DNA from: Methanobacteriota archaeon
GTDB taxonomy: Archaea; Thermoplasmatota; Thermoplasmata; UBA10834
NCBI GenBank assembly: GCA_020348345.1
Contig: CP070748.1
Coordinates: 225,536-289,535 of the forward strand
DNA length: 64,000 bases
Direction: 5' to 3'
The notes under the pieces are model-generated. The model ran no database searches, was not told where the DNA came from, and worked only from the letters and a program-made list of their open reading frames with translations. Positions within the stretch are counted from its first letter, which is position 1; each line of letters begins with the position of its first letter. This document shows, one piece after another, positions 1 through 7,561 of this stretch. Position numbers and translations under genes: made by a program.

Positions 1-359
1 TTTCTGTTCACCTCTTGCGAGGCTGATGGCATTCGACTATGCGCTCTACCCGCCGACGATGAGAAATCGATCCGGCCGTTTGAGCTTGCTCCAGTGGGGA
101 GTCGCCGTTTCATCAAATCCTCGAGAGATCTCATCCCCAAGGGAATCATCGCGTTATCCCGAGGCTGTGCCGTTTCTGTGCCCTTGCCAGGACTCTCGCC
201 CTGCTGCTAGTGCAGCCCACCTTCTCATGGAGAGGGGACTTTCCTCAGCTGACCTACGAATTTGGTAGGTCTACCGTCAGCCATCCGCCTTCTCCTGGCA
301 ACTATGAAACTAAGCAGATTAAGTATAAAGGCGTTTGCCTGATCCCTGAATGCATAGCC
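1..359. other. Intergenic stretch at window start, no gene seen
   Basis: No convincing coding region, RNA gene or repeat was seen here. Open frames in this stretch have no recognisable protein features. It lies downstream of the msrA stop codon, so it may hold the terminator of that unit and the end or promoter of a gene outside the window. An A/T-rich patch near 318-330 (AAGTATAAAG) could be a TATA box for rightward transcription, but no start follows that I can support. Confidence 0.4.
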
Positions 360-842
360 TCAAAGCGGGCACGACACTGTGCGCACACCATGCTTTTCAT
401 GGTATCTCTGATGGTATTCTTCCGCAATGTAGAACTCAGAGGCTGGACGTATCTCAGTCGCGACAGGGCACCCTCCGCATACATTCTGATGGTTCAGCCG
501 GTCTCGGGACAACAAGGCCTCTCTCCTTTGGTCTTCGTCGGTATAGAATATCACCGAGCGATACTGTGTTCCAACATCAGGGCCTTGTTGGTTCCTGGAG
601 CAAGGGTCATGGATTCTCCAGAACACTTCCAGAAGCTCGTTATAAGATACTGCCGTCGGATCGAACACGACCCGTACGGATTCAGCGTGGCCGGTCTTTC
701 CAGTACACACGTCTTTGTAGGAAGGGGCTGCCACGTGTCCGCCGCAGTATCCGACCGTGGTGTCAACAACGCCTTTGACCTTCCGGAACGCTGCCTCAAT
801 CCCCCAGAAACAGCCCGCAGCAAATACGGCTTCCTCTGTCAT
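360..842 (-). CDS. msrA: Peptide-methionine (S)-S-oxide reductase MsrA
   Basis: Reduces the S-epimer of methionine sulfoxide in oxidised proteins, a cytoplasmic repair enzyme. The 160-residue protein has the catalytic GCFWG motif at residues 10-14 (Cys11 is the nucleophile), then TVGYCGG and, near the C-terminus, EEYHQRY, all family hallmarks. A longer reading from 887 is possible, but the ATG at 842 puts the active-site motif at its usual distance from the N-terminus. A GAGGGG ribosome site about 7 nt upstream overlaps the stop of the SOUL gene, so the two genes are probably co-transcribed. The family identification is secure; which reductant recycles it (thioredoxin or other) cannot be told here. 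Confidence 0.95.
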   Translation of the reverse strand: MTEEAVFAAGCFWGIEAAFRKVKGVVDTTVGYCGGHVAAPSYKDVCTGKTGHAESVRVVFDPTAVSYNELLEVFWRIHDPCSRNQQGPDVGTQYRSVIFYTDEDQRREALLSRDRLNHQNVCGGCPVATEIRPASEFYIAEEYHQRYHEKHGVRTVSCPL

Positions 843-852
843 TTCGGTCCCC

Positions 853-1389
853 TCAATCAATGAGTGCCACCTCAACGCCGACTTCATTCCTCCGGAGAAA
901 GCCTGGTATGAACGGAGGATTATAGCGCATCAAGAAAGGCGAGCCCACGGTCCGTATCCTACTCTGTCGCAGCAAGTCTAGCAACTCTGCCTCCTTGGTC
1001 GCTACCTGCTCCGGGCTTGCCCTGCCACGGAATCTCAGCACTGCTACAGCCCTCTTAGAGACATCGGTGATAGATATCCGTTTGTCTCTTGGCGATGGTA
1101 GTGTGCTTGCCTTCCGGCCGGAGGGCATGACGAACGAAAGCGACCCTACGGATGAGACAACAGGTGCGGTCATTGGCAGTCCTTCCGAAGGCACGGCTCC
1201 TGAGAGAACCGGGGCCGTCATGGCAATTCGGCTAGAGGAATCGTTGTCGCCGCTGATGTAATCGAAAAGAAGCCCAAAGGCTTCGTTATCGCTCATGCCC
1301 CTAACGGTTGCCAGCGCAATAGCGGGGTAATCTCTGAACTCTAAGCTTCCACTGCGGGTAGCAACAGAGTACTCGACGCGCTCTACCAT
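853..1389 (-). CDS. SOUL-family heme-binding-like protein
   Basis: A 178-residue SOUL/HBP-family protein. It starts with the family pattern YxVxxRxGxLEFRDYPA and carries AMTAPV at about residue 56, with a second MTAPV about 17 residues later, followed by the beta-rich segment ending in RYNPPFIPGFLRRNEV. SOUL proteins bind heme or tetrapyrroles in animals and plants; the role of archaeal members is not established. It is the first gene of a two-gene leftward unit with msrA (11 nt apart), which suggests a connection with oxidative stress or heme. Start ATG at 1389; no signal peptide, so probably cytoplasmic. Confidence 0.85.
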   Translation of the reverse strand: MVERVEYSVATRSGSLEFRDYPAIALATVRGMSDNEAFGLLFDYISGDNDSSSRIAMTAPVLSGAVPSEGLPMTAPVVSSVGSLSFVMPSGRKASTLPSPRDKRISITDVSKRAVAVLRFRGRASPEQVATKEAELLDLLRQSRIRTVGSPFLMRYNPPFIPGFLRRNEVGVEVALID

Positions 1390-1837
1390 ATCTGTTGCGG
1401 ATTATCCCGAGCGCCTGGTATTGCCCTTTCGCCGAATGCCCTATTGATTACGCAATCAAGACCAAGCATATTGAGCGAGCACACCCAATCGTTCGCCGCG
1501 GGGCTGGGTTGTTGAGAGGATATCACTGAAGAAGCCTTTGACCCTGAGTCTGCGTCTTCTTCACGGCAGAATCTCTGAGAGTGTCTCGGGAAGGATGAGG
1601 CTCTCCTTCCGCGTATGAACCCCTACGCATCCAGCAGGGGCAGACGCATGCAAAAGAGGAGGGACATATTGCACGAAGCGCTCCGATTCGGGCTGAGCCT
1701 TTGGCGCCAATCTCCTTGCGAGCTGAAGGCATATGAGGATAATCCGTTGCATCAATGCCGCTCGGACCTCGGTCCGAAAGGCTCATGCAGTCATAAGCCC
1801 TGTATCGCACGCCGAATTGGCTCAAGGGGGCTGGAAG
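1390..1837. other. Divergent intergenic region, no gene seen
   Basis: This stretch lies between the leftward SOUL gene and the rightward gene starting at 1838. I see no protein with recognisable features in any frame and no RNA gene. It must hold both promoters. A GGGATAATCC patch near 1402-1411 may serve the SOUL gene, and CATAAGCC near 1792-1799 the rightward gene; both are weak TATA matches. Confidence 0.4.
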
Positions 1838-2845
1838 ATGAATGAGAAAGGGTTCCGGGCGTTTCTGACAGAGAGCGATAGAGTTCCCAAGAATCTGAGC
1901 CATGAAGCCGTGCTATTCAATATTGAGGCTGTTAGGGACTTCGAAGAGTATCTTAAAGGCAGAAGCGTGGAGCGCTCTGTCGAAGAGGCAGGTGAAGAAG
2001 ATGTCGATGGATATGTGAGATTCCTAGCAGACAAAAGGCAAGCCACTGAGGAGCGGCTCATAGCATTATTCAGATATGCTCGCTTCGCGGCAAACAGGAA
2101 GGTCGAAATCGCAATCCTCAAGCTGCTTGACGGTGTATCCGTGCTCGATCAGCTATCGGAGACCACACGCCATCTTCTTGGCGATTCGAAGCACAAAGCG
2201 GTTCTTGACGGAATAGAACTTCCCAAGCTGGGTGACTCCTCTGAAAGCTGGCACGTCATCACTAGCAAGTTCATGAACCAGCTGGAGGCAAACGTCGACC
2301 AGGCCACCTGCGAGGAGATCCTGCTGACTGGACCTCATGCGGGCCCGCCCGAGTGGTACGAAGAGGAAAGACAGGCGTATCTCAGATCGAAGAACATCGA
2401 CGAGTTCTTGAGGACCAGACATGAGATGGCCGTCGAGACGCTTACGAAGCATATGGAAGAAAACACACTCTTCTTCAACCAGGAAATCGATCAAGACGTG
2501 GTCGACTTTGTACGATCAAACCAAGAGATAATGGGTGGAATCAGAAAAGGCGAAATCATCTATGAGACCAAGATTCCCTATATGGCGCGGGAATATCTGC
2601 GAGAGAAGGACGAAACGATGAGGAGATATTACTATTGTCATTGCCCCTGGGTTCGGGAGGCAATAAGGACGGGGCACCGGATTTCGCCAACCTTCTGCTA
2701 CTGCAGTGCCGGGTACCACAAGAAGCCTTGGGAGGTAATCCTGGGAAAACCTCTCAAAGCGGAGGTTCTGAGTTCCGTGCTGAAGGGGGACGACTTATGC
2801 AGGTTTGCCATCCGAATCCCCAAGTTGGCAAGTGTAAACCCGTAG
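1838..2845 (+). CDS. ATC-hydrolase-like/DUF6144-type cysteine-rich protein with helical N-terminal domain
   Basis: A 335-residue protein of two parts. Residues 1 to about 100 are helical and resemble the SAM-like core-binding fold of tyrosine recombinases (pattern AVLFNIEAVRDFEEYL, then EEDVDGYVRFL), but no integrase catalytic domain follows. The C-terminal part, with CHCPWVREAI, FCYCSAGY and GDDLCRFAIRIP, matches the family of L-2-amino-thiazoline-4-carboxylate hydrolase-like/DUF6144 proteins, in which the cysteines probably form a metal or catalytic site. The biochemical role is unknown. The ATG at 1838 follows an AAGGGGGCTGGAAG ribosome site, so the upstream extension to 1733 was rejected. 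It appears monocistronic. Confidence 0.6.
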   Translation: MNEKGFRAFLTESDRVPKNLSHEAVLFNIEAVRDFEEYLKGRSVERSVEEAGEEDVDGYVRFLADKRQATEERLIALFRYARFAANRKVEIAILKLLDGVSVLDQLSETTRHLLGDSKHKAVLDGIELPKLGDSSESWHVITSKFMNQLEANVDQATCEEILLTGPHAGPPEWYEEERQAYLRSKNIDEFLRTRHEMAVETLTKHMEENTLFFNQEIDQDVVDFVRSNQEIMGGIRKGEIIYETKIPYMAREYLREKDETMRRYYYCHCPWVREAIRTGHRISPTFCYCSAGYHKKPWEVILGKPLKAEVLSSVLKGDDLCRFAIRIPKLASVNP

Positions 2846-2942
2846 CGATCCCTCGATTGTGAACTCGACATTCCAATACAAGTTTCCATTTGGCACGATT
2901 GGCAATGATACTGACCCGGGCTAAGCGCACGCTGTGCGATAA

Positions 2943-2952
2943 GTCTTTATTG
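2943..2952 (+). promoter_or_regulatory. Probable TATA box of the secreted-protein gene
   Basis: GTCTTTATTG lies about 60 nt before the ATG at 3008. With the usual archaeal spacing, transcription would begin near 2973 and leave a leader of about 35 nt that contains the GAGGAGGGGG ribosome site. Confidence 0.4.
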
Positions 2953-3007
2953 CAGGTGATGCCCTTGAATAATCGACCTCGAAAGTGGTTCGAGGAGGGG
3001 GTGAAAG

Positions 3008-3445
3008 ATGAGAGTATGCATCACAGCGGTGGCTCTTATAGCCATGATGCTCGCTTTGGCCACATCGGTTTCCGCCGGTCCTAAAGGAACATGGGGCAAG
3101 GGGGTATTGTCTGAAACTGTCGAATTCACGGCCAGCGATCCGGCGTTGTCCGGCTACATGTACTACTGCCCGGACTCCAATGAGTTCATCTTTGATTTCC
3201 ATGGGTATGGATTCACTGAGGACGTCAGATACAGCCTGATATGCTACGAGGACGATCCCGCGGACTTCTTTGAGCTTGGATCCGGACGCATTTGCCAGAA
3301 CTGCCCGACTGGAGACGGAATCCACATCAAGGAAGTGCTGACTTCGTGGCCCGGAATGAGCGAAGCCACGATTTGCCTAGTTGACAACAAGTCCACCGTC
3401 TACCTTACGTCGGCGGAGACTCTTGACCTCTCAGGCCCGAGTTAG
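3008..3445 (+). CDS. Small secreted protein of unknown function
   Basis: A 145-residue protein with a clear Sec-type signal peptide: MR, a hydrophobic stretch at residues 3-20, and a likely cleavage site after SVSA (residue 23). The mature part is acidic and rich in aromatic residues, with cysteine pairs YYCPDSN and ICQNCPTGDG that could form disulfides outside the cell. It ends with strands typical of a small beta-sandwich. I do not recognise the family. A strong GAGGAGGGGG ribosome site 5-6 nt before the ATG supports the start. It stands alone between differently oriented genes. Export is a confident inference; its function is unknown. Confidence 0.7.
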   Translation: MRVCITAVALIAMMLALATSVSAGPKGTWGKGVLSETVEFTASDPALSGYMYYCPDSNEFIFDFHGYGFTEDVRYSLICYEDDPADFFELGSGRICQNCPTGDGIHIKEVLTSWPGMSEATICLVDNKSTVYLTSAETLDLSGPS

Positions 3446-3581
3446 AACACCAGACTTGGTCCGAAGAGCATTCGTCGGCTCGGTGGCTTTCCAAGAGATT
3501 GCCTGAGAACGCATTGAGATAGGTTGTCTGCTATCTTCCCCAAGCTCACAAAGGGGACGGGTATCAACGGCGCCTCCAGCT

Positions 3582-4394
3582 TCACCCAGTCATTTCTCTG
3601 TAGTTCTTGCAGATAATCGCTGCGCCTATGATCTTTGATATCGTCTCAATCCATCTGATCGTGGCTACATCGGGTATCTTACCAGCCCTGGTTCCCGCAA
3701 TCTCTATCCAACCTATTATCTCGCTTCCTTTGCCGAAGATCAACACGTCGAGGTAGTCGCCTTCAATGCTATCAGTCAGCGACTTCCGCCTCGAGCCTAG
3801 GAGGACAGGGTGACTGTAGGTGTCCTCTTCGCCCGCGGCATACGGATTATCCTCTGCAAGGAACAGGATGCTTTGCCTGCCAAGCGTGGTCCCTTTGTAC
3901 CGGCCGTCAGCGCGAAAATCATCGACAGTGTAGGTCAGGCGTCGAAGGGCCTGTTCGGCGTCCTCTCTGACACCCACTACGGACACGTATCGGAACAGCC
4001 CGTCCTTCTTGTTCTTCAGCCCGATGGTGACCTCCCTTATGCCCAATTGCTTCGAAATCGACGCTGCGGCATCATCAAGCATGAGCTGGAGGTCGATGTG
4101 GGGTTTCTCCAAATGGGTCAGTATTCCATTTATGACCTCCAAGCCTCTACTTGTCTGATCAGGGGCGCCGTATGAGTACTCGAATTTCCATTTCCTCGCG
4201 ATGTCATGGTGATGTATGGAGGCGATTGGGGTCGTCTGCGCGAAGCGGGAATTGACCGCTTCACGAGCATGTCCACGAATGTGACTCGATCCCCTCTTCG
4301 AGTTCAGCTCCTCTGGCCGGCTGAATGGCTCACCGCAGGATTTGCATTTTGATGCGGTGTCATCATTGACCGCCCCGCATATAACGCATCTCAC
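3582..4394 (-). CDS. Zinc ribbon-GAF-like sensor protein
   Basis: A 270-residue protein. The N-terminus is a zinc ribbon (MRCVICG at 1-7 and CKSCGEPF at about 17-24). After a basic linker, residues about 85-265 form a GAF-like domain. The strand FGKGSEIIGWIEI near the C-terminus matches the same strand in the two histidine-kinase-like proteins of this window (at 16881 and 31848). It has no kinase or other output domain, so it may bind a ligand or pair with another protein. The start is GTG at 4394. No motif identifies the ligand. Fold assignment is by resemblance and moderately sure; function is unknown. Confidence 0.55.
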   Translation of the reverse strand: MRCVICGAVNDDTASKCKSCGEPFSRPEELNSKRGSSHIRGHAREAVNSRFAQTTPIASIHHHDIARKWKFEYSYGAPDQTSRGLEVINGILTHLEKPHIDLQLMLDDAAASISKQLGIREVTIGLKNKKDGLFRYVSVVGVREDAEQALRRLTYTVDDFRADGRYKGTTLGRQSILFLAEDNPYAAGEEDTYSHPVLLGSRRKSLTDSIEGDYLDVLIFGKGSEIIGWIEIAGTRAGKIPDVATIRWIETISKIIGAAIICKNYREMTG

Positions 4395-4506
4395 TCCAGC
4401 ACCTTCCCCTCAAGGCTATTCATACATTATGATACTTGCCCAAGTGGCAATCGTCGTGCACGCTCTGAAGCACGCATTCCCGGTGGCCCACGTTTCGGCA
4501 TACGCA

Positions 4507-5412
4507 TCAGTCTCCATAGGCTTGATCCGGCAGCAAGACATCTCTGAGCCTTCCCTCAGCCCTGAGCTTGCTGCGGATATCATAGCACATATGGCATGCA
4601 TCCGCGTAGCCGCTCTCCGCACGGACTGACAACTCTTCTGAAAGAGCTGCCGGGCCTCCTCTTATGAGCGGACCGATCAGAGGATGCTTCTCCGGAGATA
4701 GACTTGATATGATCGTCTTCAGGGGCGCCTTGCGCAGGTTCCCAATGCTTATTCCTTGACAGAAGAGCACGTTGCCGTAGGCATCGACATGCACTCTAGC
4801 TATGTTGGGGGGCTCTTCGGGACATGAGGTCAATGAAGAGCTTTGCCTGGGAGGCGCCTTGTCCGCGAGTTTGGCTGCCGCTCTGCCCCTGAAGAACACC
4901 TCGCCCGCATCATCGCTCGCCCCTTCGCCTCCCTCGCAGCTCTCCACTCGCTTGACGCTGAGCACGCCGACGTCGATGCCCAAGCGCTTGGCTGCGGTCG
5001 TAGCCGCTGCCACACGTCGCACGCTCTCCTCCTCTCCGTGATAATCGTCCGAGCTGAGGCTGAGATCAGATACGCCTAGGTCTGCCAGAGGTCTCAACCA
5101 CAGCTCAGCATCATCCGACGTCTCGGCCCAGTAGGCGTTTGACACGATTCCGACCTCGAATCCGTGCTGCCTCGCAAGCTCAACCCCTTTCAGGAGGATG
5201 GGATAGAACAGGAAAGGCTCTCCGCCCTCGAAGTAGACGGAGTTCACTGTGTCTATCTCGGAGGCCTGCTCGATGGCTTCTGCCACGTGATGGGTGCTCA
5301 TAGTGCCGGGTGCTTGTGGTCCGCTCCAAACGAAGCAATGATCGCACTCGCCGTCGCATTTGTAAGTCAGCAGTAGATGTACCGATTCCAAGTCGACTCC
5401 GTTGCCCGACAC
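4507..5412 (-). CDS. Radical SAM protein
   Basis: A 301-residue radical SAM enzyme. Near the N-terminus it carries CDGECDHC, the CX3CX2C motif that binds the 4Fe-4S cluster cleaving S-adenosylmethionine, and YFEGGEPF, the GGE motif that holds the amino group of SAM. After the partial TIM barrel the sequence reads VHVDAYGNVLFCQG and ends with ACHMCYDIRSKL. These extra cysteines resemble shortened SPASM/twitch regions and could hold part of a second cluster. The substrate is unknown and no obvious peptide precursor is beside it. The GTG at 5412 is preferred over TTG at 5418 because GGTGA lies about 6 nt upstream. It is the last gene before a TATA-like TTTATACC near 5460. Confidence 0.85.
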   Translation of the reverse strand: MSGNGVDLESVHLLLTYKCDGECDHCFVWSGPQAPGTMSTHHVAEAIEQASEIDTVNSVYFEGGEPFLFYPILLKGVELARQHGFEVGIVSNAYWAETSDDAELWLRPLADLGVSDLSLSSDDYHGEEESVRRVAAATTAAKRLGIDVGVLSVKRVESCEGGEGASDDAGEVFFRGRAAAKLADKAPPRQSSSLTSCPEEPPNIARVHVDAYGNVLFCQGISIGNLRKAPLKTIISSLSPEKHPLIGPLIRGGPAALSEELSVRAESGYADACHMCYDIRSKLRAEGRLRDVLLPDQAYGD

Positions 5413-5458
5413 TCTCAATCACCACGTCACAGAGTATACGAGCTGACGTAATGCACTC

Positions 5459-5467
5459 CGGTATAAA
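5459..5467 (-). promoter_or_regulatory. TATA box of the radical SAM gene
   Basis: On the minus strand the sequence reads GTTTTATACC, about 50 nt before the start at 5412. It is the best promoter candidate in the 100-nt gap between this gene and the MscS gene. Confidence 0.5.
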
Positions 5468-5518
5468 ACAGACTTGCTTATGGACATTCATGGAAGCCGC
5501 CCGACCCAGAGGTCATGG

Positions 5519-6550
5519 TTACTCGTCCGATTCAGCAGGTTTCTGAGGAACATCGCCTATGAGATGCATGTGCGGATATGCTATCCCAACACGCGGATCC
5601 TCCATGAACTTGCTCCAAATCAGCTCGGTAATCTCCGACTTGATCTTCCGCCTTTGTTCGACCGGGCAGAAGTACATCACGAAGACGTTTACGCCCGAGT
5701 CGGCGAGCTCCATCCTCAGCTCTGGCTCCCTGAGGAGCAGCTGATGCAGGTCGCGTATCTCGATCTTCCTCTTGTACCGTTCATAGTTCTGTTGCATCAG
5801 CTGACCGACCACCTTCTTCGCTGATTCAAGCATGTATTCCTTGGCGACCTCGATATCGCTTTCATAAGTCACCAAGTTCACTATCTCATCCCATATGAAC
5901 GGGAAATCCTTCGTGTAGTTGTGTATTGGGTGCGTGAACACAAGGCTGTTCGGTATTGTCGCGATCCTGCCAGTGAAGGTATCGCCCCTCATCCATTCCC
6001 CGAACTCCCTCAGCTCGGTGTACATCGTAGTTATGTCTAGAACATAGCCTTTGGTTCCGCCAACCGCGACCCTGTCGCCAATGCGATAAAGGCGCCTGTA
6101 CGATATCAACGCCCAGCCAATGACGTTGAGAAGAGGTTGTTGAAGAACGAAGGTCAACGCAGCGGCCACAAGCCCGAGCGACAAGACCATGGAGCCGGTC
6201 TCGCCAATCATGCTGACCGCAAGGATACTCAACACGAGTATCCAGATGGCATAGGTGATGAGTCTCCACATAGATCGCGATTGAGCGTGACTGCCGACCT
6301 TGGGAGTTGTGAGTCGGTCGAAGAGGCCGCCAAGATAATAGAGCAACACCCAAGTGACAGTGATGACCGTAGCCGCGAAGACAATCCTGTGAATATCTCC
6401 CGTCGGATCTTCGATTTCCACAAAGGAGAAGATATCTTGTTCGATTTCGATCAGAAGCACGGCCAGGATGATTATGACGAAGAATGCTGCTGCAACGCGG
6501 CCGATATGCCGCTCTCTCTCCTCGGAGTCGTCAGTCAACAGCGATAGCAT
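5519..6550 (-). CDS. MscS-family mechanosensitive ion channel
   Basis: A 343-residue integral membrane protein. Hydrophobic segments lie at about residues 20-38, 55-76, 92-114 and 118-140, the last being the alanine/glycine-rich pore helix (VLSLGLVAAALTFVLQQPLL). The beta-domain follows (YRIGDRVAVGG), then the cytoplasmic alpha/beta vestibule. Channels of this family open under membrane tension and release solutes on osmotic downshock. It contains the family pattern TATIPNS-like (RIATIPNSLVF). Length is close to that of small MscS proteins. Start ATG at 6550. It is flanked by unrelated same-strand genes, and co-transcription with the flavodoxin upstream (51 nt away) is possible. Confidence 0.85.
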   Translation of the reverse strand: MLSLLTDDSEERERHIGRVAAAFFVIIILAVLLIEIEQDIFSFVEIEDPTGDIHRIVFAATVITVTWVLLYYLGGLFDRLTTPKVGSHAQSRSMWRLITYAIWILVLSILAVSMIGETGSMVLSLGLVAAALTFVLQQPLLNVIGWALISYRRLYRIGDRVAVGGTKGYVLDITTMYTELREFGEWMRGDTFTGRIATIPNSLVFTHPIHNYTKDFPFIWDEIVNLVTYESDIEVAKEYMLESAKKVVGQLMQQNYERYKRKIEIRDLHQLLLREPELRMELADSGVNVFVMYFCPVEQRRKIKSEITELIWSKFMEDPRVGIAYPHMHLIGDVPQKPAESDE

Positions 6551-6601
6551 GGGGCTACCGACGATTTATTCTTTGCGCGCGTCCACCACTCGTGGAAGGC
6601 G

Positions 6602-7066
6602 TTACGGATTCTTGATCTTGGCAGACAGCGCCCTCACAAATTCGTCTGCCTTGTCGATCTCCCCTTCATCTAGAGGGCCCTTCATGGACTTCACACGCAG
6701 CGACAGCCCGGGCGAGACGATCCTGACCCGTGAGTTTCTGGAGGCCATGTCTGACTCCATCTTCCGGACCGCCTTGCCGATGTCTTTGCCAATATATGTG
6801 TCAAAGAACGCCATCGACTTGCCTGACAGATCACTCTTGCTCATTGCCTTCATGAACTTCTTCACGGTCCTGGTAGGACCTCCTACGTGGTTTGGGGAGC
6901 CAATAAGAATCACGTCCGCCTGAGCTGAGCTCCCCGCATCAGCTTCGCTGATTCTGCTGACTTTCACTTCTCCAAAACCTGAATCCATAAGGCTCTTCGC
7001 AATTGCCTCGGCTACCTTCGCCGTGTTTCCAAACTTGGACTCGACCACTATCGATACCGTCGGCAT
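6602..7066 (-). CDS. Flavodoxin-domain protein
   Basis: A 154-residue flavodoxin-like protein. The FMN phosphate loop is ESKFGNTAKVAEAI near the N-terminus, and the second loop is IGSPNHVGGPTRTVKKFM, which would wrap the isoalloxazine ring. It probably transfers single electrons in the cytoplasm; its partners are not shown. The ATG at 7066 is preferred to the GTG at 7072 because GGTGGGTG precedes it directly. It could be co-transcribed with the channel gene downstream. It may instead belong to the menaquinone-dependent protoporphyrinogen oxidase (HemG-like) group, which shares this fold. Confidence 0.8.
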   Translation of the reverse strand: MPTVSIVVESKFGNTAKVAEAIAKSLMDSGFGEVKVSRISEADAGSSAQADVILIGSPNHVGGPTRTVKKFMKAMSKSDLSGKSMAFFDTYIGKDIGKAVRKMESDMASRNSRVRIVSPGLSLRVKSMKGPLDEGEIDKADEFVRALSAKIKNP

Positions 7067-7169
7067 AAACACCCACCAGCAGCCTTGTATGATTTCACCC
7101 TGAAAAAACCTTTCGATTACGGCATCCTATTTTGCGGCTCATCAGCATCTCTGTGAATTTCCCTTCGGA

Positions 7170-7179
7170 AGTATAATCC
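7170..7179 (+). promoter_or_regulatory. TATA box of the cupin gene (leaderless)
   Basis: AGTATAATCC is centred about 28 nt before the ATG at 7203. Transcription would therefore begin at or next to the start codon, and no ribosome site is present. Confidence 0.55.
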
Positions 7180-7202
7180 GCTCTGCCGTCGTTGGTGTTC
7201 CC

Positions 7203-7547
7203 ATGAAGAAGGTCAACAAGAACGATGTCGAGGGTTCATCGCCTGACGGCACCAACGGCGTCGTTTTCAGACAGCTCGTTGCGGAGGACTTGGGCGCTCC
7301 CAACTTCTACATGAGAGCTTTCGACGTTGCTCCTGGAGGCAATACTCCGAAACACTCGCACGATTGGGAGCACGAAGTGTACGTGTTGAAGGGCTCCGGC
7401 AAGATTGTGCTCGACAATGGCGAGGAGCGGATCTCTGAAGGAGATGCGATCTTCGTATCCCCAAACGAGCTGCATCAATTCGTGAATGACAGCCCATCAG
7501 AACTGAGCATGATCTGTGTCATTCCAAAGCCTGGGAGAGAGATGTAG
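7203..7547 (+). CDS. Cupin-domain protein
   Basis: A 114-residue single-domain cupin. The first motif is HSHDWEHEVYVLKGSG, which supplies the two histidines and the glutamate that bind a metal. The second is GDAIFVSPNELHQFVN, which supplies the third histidine. Such small cupins may bind or isomerise small molecules; the substrate is not predictable. It is transcribed from a TATA box about 28 nt upstream with no ribosome site, so the message is probably leaderless. It converges with the beta-lactamase-like gene, with 14 nt between the stops. Confidence 0.85.
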   Translation: MKKVNKNDVEGSSPDGTNGVVFRQLVAEDLGAPNFYMRAFDVAPGGNTPKHSHDWEHEVYVLKGSGKIVLDNGEERISEGDAIFVSPNELHQFVNDSPSELSMICVIPKPGREM

Positions 7548-7561
7548 CCGCCTTCCAATCG

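Noticed and set aside
210-863. A 217-residue plus-strand open frame at the left end
   Set aside because: It lies antisense to msrA, whose product is unmistakable.
1838-2150. Tyrosine integrase, suggested by the SAM-like N-terminal helices
   Set aside because: No catalytic R...HxxR...Y region follows. The C-terminal part belongs to the cysteine-rich ATC-hydrolase-like family.
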